Origin: Helicobacteraceae bacterium
GTDB taxonomy: Bacteria; Campylobacterota; Campylobacteria; Campylobacterales; SZUA-545
Assembly (NCBI GenBank): GCA_031276985.1
Contig: JAISMA010000124.1
Span: forward strand, 1-7,007
Length of the DNA stretch: 7,007 bases
Direction of reading: 5' to 3'
Each line of letters begins with the position of its first letter. Within the stretch, counting starts at the first letter, position 1. The notes under the pieces were generated by a model. It ran no database searches. It was not told where the DNA came from and saw nothing but the letters and a program-made list of their open reading frames with translations. Shown here piece by piece: positions 3,994 to 7,007 of this stretch. The translations under genes were made by a program, and so were the position numbers.

Positions 3994-6477
3994 TCAAAGC
4001 CGAAACGCCCTAGCCGCGTTCAGCGTCGCAAGTAGCGTAACGCCAACGTCGGCAAAGATCGCCGCCCACATTCCGCTTAAACCAAACACGCTCAACGTTA
4101 AAACCAGCGCCTTCACGCCAAGCGCCATAGCGATATTTTGCGAGGCGATAAGGGTCGTTTTTTTGCCGATTTTGATCGCCGTCGCCACGCTTTGCGGATT
4201 GTCGTTCATCAGTACCACGTCGGCGGCTTGCGCGGCAATATCGCCGCCTAACGCGCCCATCGCGATTCCTATGTCGGCGCGCGCCAGCGAAGGCGCGTCG
4301 TTTATGCCGTCGCCCACGAAAACCAGCTTCTTTTTCGGCGAAATTTCACGCGATAACAGCTCGATTTTCTCCACCTTGTCAAGCGGCAACAACTCCGAAA
4401 AAACCTTGCTAATTCCAAGTTTGGCGGCGATTTTTTCGCCAATGGCTTTGCGATCGCCCGTGAGCATAACGACGTTGCGAACGCCAAGCGCGCCAAGCTC
4501 TTGCGCCGCGTTAATACTTTCGGGCTTTATCTCGTCGGCGACGGCGATATATCCCGCATAAACGCCGTCGATCGCCACGCGCGCCGCGCCGATTGAGCCC
4601 GCCGTTTCGTCATAAGCTACGTTTTGGCTTCGCATTAGCTTTTCGCCGCCGATCAAAACCTGCCTGCCGCGTACGATAGCGCGCGCGCCAAATCCCGGCA
4701 GTTCCTCGCGATCGGCGATTTCGTCGTGATTTATCGCCTTGTCGTAAGCCGCCGCGATTGCGACGCCGATTGGGTGCGGCGAGGCGGATTCGGCGGCGGC
4801 GGCGTAAAAGAGCAGATCGCTAGCGCTAAAACCGCCGTTTGGCGCGACTTCGCTTACCGAAAATTTGCCTTTGGTCAGCGTCCCCGTTTTGTCAAAAGCT
4901 ACCGTTTCGACGCGACTTAACGCCTCCAGATAGTTGCCGCCTTTGATCAATATGCCGCGCCTTGAAGCGCCGCCAAGCCCCGCGAAAAAGCTAAGCGGCA
5001 CGGAAATGACCAGCGCGCACGGGCAGGAGACGACCAAAAAGATCAACGCTTTGTAAAACCAGTCGACAAACGCGGCGGATTCTGAAAATAGCGGCGGCAA
5101 AACGGCGATTGCGACCGCGCACGCCACGACGATCGGCGTGTAGATTTTGGCGAATTTGGTGATGAAACGCTCGGCGTTTGCTTTTTTGGCGCTCGCGTCC
5201 TCTACGAATTTCACGATTTTCGAGACGGTGGATTCTGAAAATTCGCTTGTTACCCGCGCAACCAAAGCGCCGCTTTTGTTGATTGCGCCCGACAAAACCG
5301 CGTCGCCCGCCTCGACCTCTTTGGGCGCGGATTCGCCGCTTAGCGCGGACATATCCAGCGCCGATCGCCCGCTTAAAACCACGCTATCAAGCGGTATTCG
5401 CTCGCCCGCTTTGATCACGATAATATCGCCGACTTTGATCGCGTTTGGCGCGGTTTTCACGATCTTCTCGCCGACTTTCAAATTTGCAAATTCGGGTTTG
5501 ACGTCCAAAAGCGCCGATATGGATTTTTTTGAGTTTGCCGCCGCTTTTTCTTGTAGCGTTTCGCCGATTTGATACAGCAGCATAACCGCGACGGCTTCAA
5601 GATATTCGCCGATCGCAAACGCGCCGATCGACGCGACGCTCATAAGAAAATTTTCGTCGAAAAGATTGCGCGGATCGCGGATATTTGAAAGCGCTTTTTT
5701 TACTATCTCGCCGCCTATTAAAACGTAACTTATTAAAAAAACCGCAATCGCCAAATACGGCGCAATTGTTGCCGCCGCGTCGCCGAAAATGGCGAAATTA
5801 AAGCCGTACGACAAATCGATCGCCGCGCCGATCGCGTAAATTACCGCGCCGAAAATGATCGCGTATTTGCCAAATAATTTGCGATTGGCGCTTTCGCCGC
5901 TTTCGCCGCTTTCGCCGTTTTGATTTGGCGCGCAATGACTATGACAAGAGCAGGAACTGATCGGCGCTTTAGTTTGAGGGTTGGTTTTGGCGTTTTTGGT
6001 TGTTTGATTTGCTTTGTTTTTAGCGTTTGCGTTATGCGTTTTATGTGTTTCATTTTGCGAATTCGTTTTGCTTATTTTATGCGCGTTATTTATGGCTTTT
6101 GTCGAATCTGTTTCGCTTGTTTTATGCGGGTTGATTTCAGCTTTTACGTCGGTTATTTTACCCGCGTTATTTTCCGCTTTTATTTCGTTTTCTTCGCATA
6201 TTTTACGCGCTTCATTTTGCGAATTTGCCTCGCATATTTTACGCGCTTCGTTTATGGTTCTTGTCGAATCTGTTTCGCTTGTTTTGTTTCCTTCGTTTGC
6301 GATCATCTTTGCTTCGCTTTTCGCGCCTGATTTGCGCATATTTTCCGTCGATTTCATTTCGCTTCCTTCGCTTACGATCTCGGCGCGGTTATCGCCGCGA
6401 TCCGCCGAATTTTCGCGCCGATCATTTGCAATCGCGTTTGCGTTGGTTTTGCCTGTTTTGCCTTGAGTTGCGTTCAT
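3994..6477 (-). CDS. cadA: Zn/Cd/Pb-translocating P1B-type ATPase with atypical repeat-rich N-terminus, 827 aa
   Basis: An inner-membrane efflux pump that couples ATP hydrolysis to export of divalent soft metals. Residues 200-827 form a standard P1B-2 core: hydrophobic helices 203-256, ENFLMSVASIGAFAIGEYLE (275-294), actuator SGES (380-383), metal-site SCPCAL (484-489), phosphorylation DKTGT (529-533), HP (568-569), MLTGD (671-675), GDGINDAP (722-729), and a last helix pair with K789 and D810, the Zn/Cd/Pb marker residues. The usual N-terminal HMA domain with GMTCxxC is absent. Instead residues 1-200 are Asn/Lys/Glu/Thr-rich, contain a 29-residue duplication (66-94, 120-148), and end in CSCHSHC (176-182) and three GES repeats. 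The ATG at 6477 is supported by AAAGGA 8 nt upstream. The gene lies 138 bp behind a CadC-like sensor, with an ArsR-type operator between. The core is closer to the ZntA/CadA than to the copper type. Confidence 0.95.
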   Translation of the reverse strand: MNATQGKTGKTNANAIANDRRENSADRGDNRAEIVSEGSEMKSTENMRKSGAKSEAKMIANEGNKTSETDSTRTINEARKICEANSQNEARKICEENEIKAENNAGKITDVKAEINPHKTSETDSTKAINNAHKISKTNSQNETHKTHNANAKNKANQTTKNAKTNPQTKAPISSCSCHSHCAPNQNGESGESGESANRKLFGKYAIIFGAVIYAIGAAIDLSYGFNFAIFGDAAATIAPYLAIAVFLISYVLIGGEIVKKALSNIRDPRNLFDENFLMSVASIGAFAIGEYLEAVAVMLLYQIGETLQEKAAANSKKSISALLDVKPEFANLKVGEKIVKTAPNAIKVGDIIVIKAGERIPLDSVVLSGRSALDMSALSGESAPKEVEAGDAVLSGAINKSGALVARVTSEFSESTVSKIVKFVEDASAKKANAERFITKFAKIYTPIVVACAVAIAVLPPLFSESAAFVDWFYKALIFLVVSCPCALVISVPLSFFAGLGGASRRGILIKGGNYLEALSRVETVAFDKTGTLTKGKFSVSEVAPNGGFSASDLLFYAAAAESASPHPIGVAIAAAYDKAINHDEIADREELPGFGARAIVRGRQVLIGGEKLMRSQNVAYDETAGSIGAARVAIDGVYAGYIAVADEIKPESINAAQELGALGVRNVVMLTGDRKAIGEKIAAKLGISKVFSELLPLDKVEKIELLSREISPKKKLVFVGDGINDAPSLARADIGIAMGALGGDIAAQAADVVLMNDNPQSVATAIKIGKKTTLIASQNIAMALGVKALVLTLSVFGLSGMWAAIFADVGVTLLATLNAARAFRL
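5890..5916 (-). repeat. Tandem 9-bp repeat (3 copies) encoding Gly-Glu-Ser
   Basis: Three perfect copies of GCTTTCGCC on the plus strand encode GES-GES-GES (residues 188-196) of the ATPase, between the Cys/His cluster and the first membrane helix. The unit length is a multiple of three, so copy-number slippage would lengthen or shorten the linker without a frameshift. Confidence 0.85.
6051..6285 (-). repeat. Diverged 73-bp duplication inside the ATPase N-terminal extension
   Basis: Segments 6051-6123 and 6213-6285 are homologous at an offset of exactly 162 bp (54 codons). The 23 bp at 6101-6123 are identical to 6263-6285, and both copies begin CATTTTGCGAATT. The encoded copies read TSETDSTRTINEARKI and TSETDSTKAINNAHKI at their starts, each followed after a few residues by NSQNE. 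The first copy carries two Cys (82, 94); the second has His where the first has Arg or Cys. A shorter internal echo, EARKICE, occurs twice 12 residues apart in copy one. Confidence 0.85.
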
Positions 6478-6501
6478 ATCAAATTCCTTTCTTTTAGTTT
6501 A

Positions 6502-6525
6502 TTGATTGAACATATATTCAATCAA
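6502..6525 (-). promoter_or_regulatory. ArsR/SmtB-family operator upstream of the ATPase
   Basis: A perfect 9-bp inverted repeat, TTGATTGAA (6502-6510) and TTCAATCAA (6517-6525), is separated by CATATA. The core TGAACATATATTCA matches the TGAA-N6-TTCA pattern bound by SmtB, CzrA and ZiaR-type metal sensors. It lies 24 bp before the ATPase start and overlaps a possible minus-strand -10 (TATATG, 6516-6511), so the apo-repressor would block the promoter and metal would release it. Confidence 0.8.
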
Positions 6526-6566
6526 ATTAGCGAGAAAATCCGCCGTTTTTGCCCGTAATCGTCGCG

Positions 6567-6596
6567 CTTAAGCGATACTTAAACAACGCTTAAACA
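6567..6596 (-). promoter_or_regulatory. Triple 11-bp direct repeat, OmpR/PhoB-type binding-site candidate
   Basis: On the minus strand the sequence reads TGTTTA (6596-6591), N5, TGTTTA (6585-6580), N5, CGCTTA (6574-6569). The plus-strand core CTTAA recurs at 6567, 6578 and 6589, exactly 11 bp apart. Such one-turn direct repeats are typical of OmpR/PhoB-family response regulators, and the first two match the enterobacterial PhoP box (T/G)GTTTA-N5-(T/G)GTTTA. It lies about 45 bp upstream of the ArsR-type operator, a position suited to an activator. Confidence 0.35.
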
Positions 6597-6615
6597 ATCG
6601 CAAATCAACGCCGCG

Positions 6616-6981
6616 CTACTCCATAATATGACTAAAGCCCTGATCGAATATGGTCTTTACATGATCGTCGGCAAGCGAGTAATAAACCACTTTGCCTTCC
6701 TTCTTGAATTTCACCAATTTCGCCTGTTTTAGCGCGCGCAATTGATGCGAAATCGCCGATTTTGTCATACCAAGTAGCGCGGCAATGTCGCACACGCACA
6801 TTCGGCTTTGAAACAACGCGCATAGGATTTTGACCCGCGTCGAATCGCCAAAAACCTTGAAAAGTTCCGCCAGCTCGAAAAGCCCCTCGTCGCTTGGCAT
6901 TGACGCTTTGACGCGGCTAACGACCTCCTCGTGTATCACGTTGCAATCGCAGACAAGCGCCGCGTTGTTTTTTGCCCTCAT
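6616..6981 (-). CDS. cadC: CadC/SmtB-type metal-sensing ArsR-family repressor, 121 aa
   Basis: A dimeric winged-helix repressor that leaves its operator when it binds Zn, Cd or Pb, controlling the adjacent efflux ATPase. The winged helix spans about residues 34-102: ELAELFKVFGDSTRVKIL, recognition helix TKSAISHQLRAL (73-84), and wing FKKEGKVVYYSL. Two metal sites are visible. The alpha3N-type site has C11, C13 and H17 (CDCNVIHEE) plus C62 and C64 in MCVCD, matching the CadC LCVCD motif. The alpha5 site has D105, H107, H118 and E121, the exact spacing of SmtB D104/H106/H117/E120. ATG at 6981 is preferred over the in-frame TTG one codon earlier because AGGA lies 5 nt upstream of ATG. Only 26 bp upstream are in view, so its own promoter and any autoregulatory operator are mostly outside. 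The gene symbol is by family similarity. Confidence 0.93.
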   Translation of the reverse strand: MRAKNNAALVCDCNVIHEEVVSRVKASMPSDEGLFELAELFKVFGDSTRVKILCALFQSRMCVCDIAALLGMTKSAISHQLRALKQAKLVKFKKEGKVVYYSLADDHVKTIFDQGFSHIME

Positions 6982-7007
6982 CAATTTCCTTTGCGCCTAA
7001 TAGTTGA

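Noticed and set aside
3833..4561. Long plus-strand open frame opposite the permease start and ATPase C-terminus
   Set aside because: It is a Ser/Ala-rich shadow of the ATPase coding strand with no family resemblance; GCG/CGC-rich codons keep the antisense frame open.
5920..6466. Two hydrophobic plus-strand frames opposite the ATPase N-terminus
   Set aside because: Lys/Asn/Glu codons read as Phe/Leu/Cys on the other strand, mimicking a membrane protein. The minus-strand frame is continuous with a textbook ATPase and has a good ribosome binding site.
3994..6477. Copper-type (CopA) assignment for the P-type ATPase
   Set aside because: The C-terminal helices carry the K789/D810 pair in a Zn/Cd/Pb context and lack the copper-type MxxSS motif, and the neighbouring sensor is CadC/SmtB-like.

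Overview
The window is ordinary chromosomal sequence, most likely from a member of the Campylobacterota (Campylobacterales/Helicobacteraceae-like). Support comes from the GroEL tail, a DUF2400/TIGR02757 protein (a family I associate mainly with Campylobacterota and Bacteroidetes), a -10 element behind a T-run (TTTTTGC then TATAAA), and a long homopolymeric C tract of the kind this phylum uses for phase variation. The assignment is inferred from protein and promoter style, not from a marker gene search.

Left part, plus strand (1-2419). The last 58 codons of groEL end in a strong Rho-independent terminator. A gene-poor stretch of about 300 bp follows. It holds several inverted repeats, a second terminator-like hairpin and a good promoter. 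The promoter leads to a short ORF (474-590) with a near-perfect Shine-Dalgarno that runs into a 15-C tract. With 15 Cs the ORF stops at once. With 13 or 16 Cs it would run on and end in an ATGA overlap with the next gene, a 171-residue single-pass membrane protein of unknown function. Next comes a separately promoted 370-residue Card1/Can2-like protein (DUF1887): an N-terminal CARF-type domain joined to a PD-(D/E)xK nuclease. No CRISPR array or cas gene is in view.

Right part, minus strand (6981 down to 2435). A CadC/SmtB-type metal sensor is followed by a Zn/Cd/Pb P1B-type ATPase, with a clear ArsR-family operator between them. An orphan DppC/OppC-type permease follows 46 bp after the ATPase, then a DUF2400 protein whose start overlaps the permease stop. 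All four could form one transcription unit. The sensor and ATPase clearly belong together as a metal-efflux module; the link of the last two to metals is only positional. The ATPase has lost the usual N-terminal HMA domain. In its place is about 170 residues of low-complexity, internally duplicated sequence ending in a Cys/His cluster.

The most notable points are the C-tract switch with its ATGA coupling geometry, the apparently solitary Card1-like effector with an altered CARF ligand motif, the repeat-built ATPase N-terminus, and a triple 11-bp direct repeat resembling an OmpR/PhoB-family site upstream of the ATPase.
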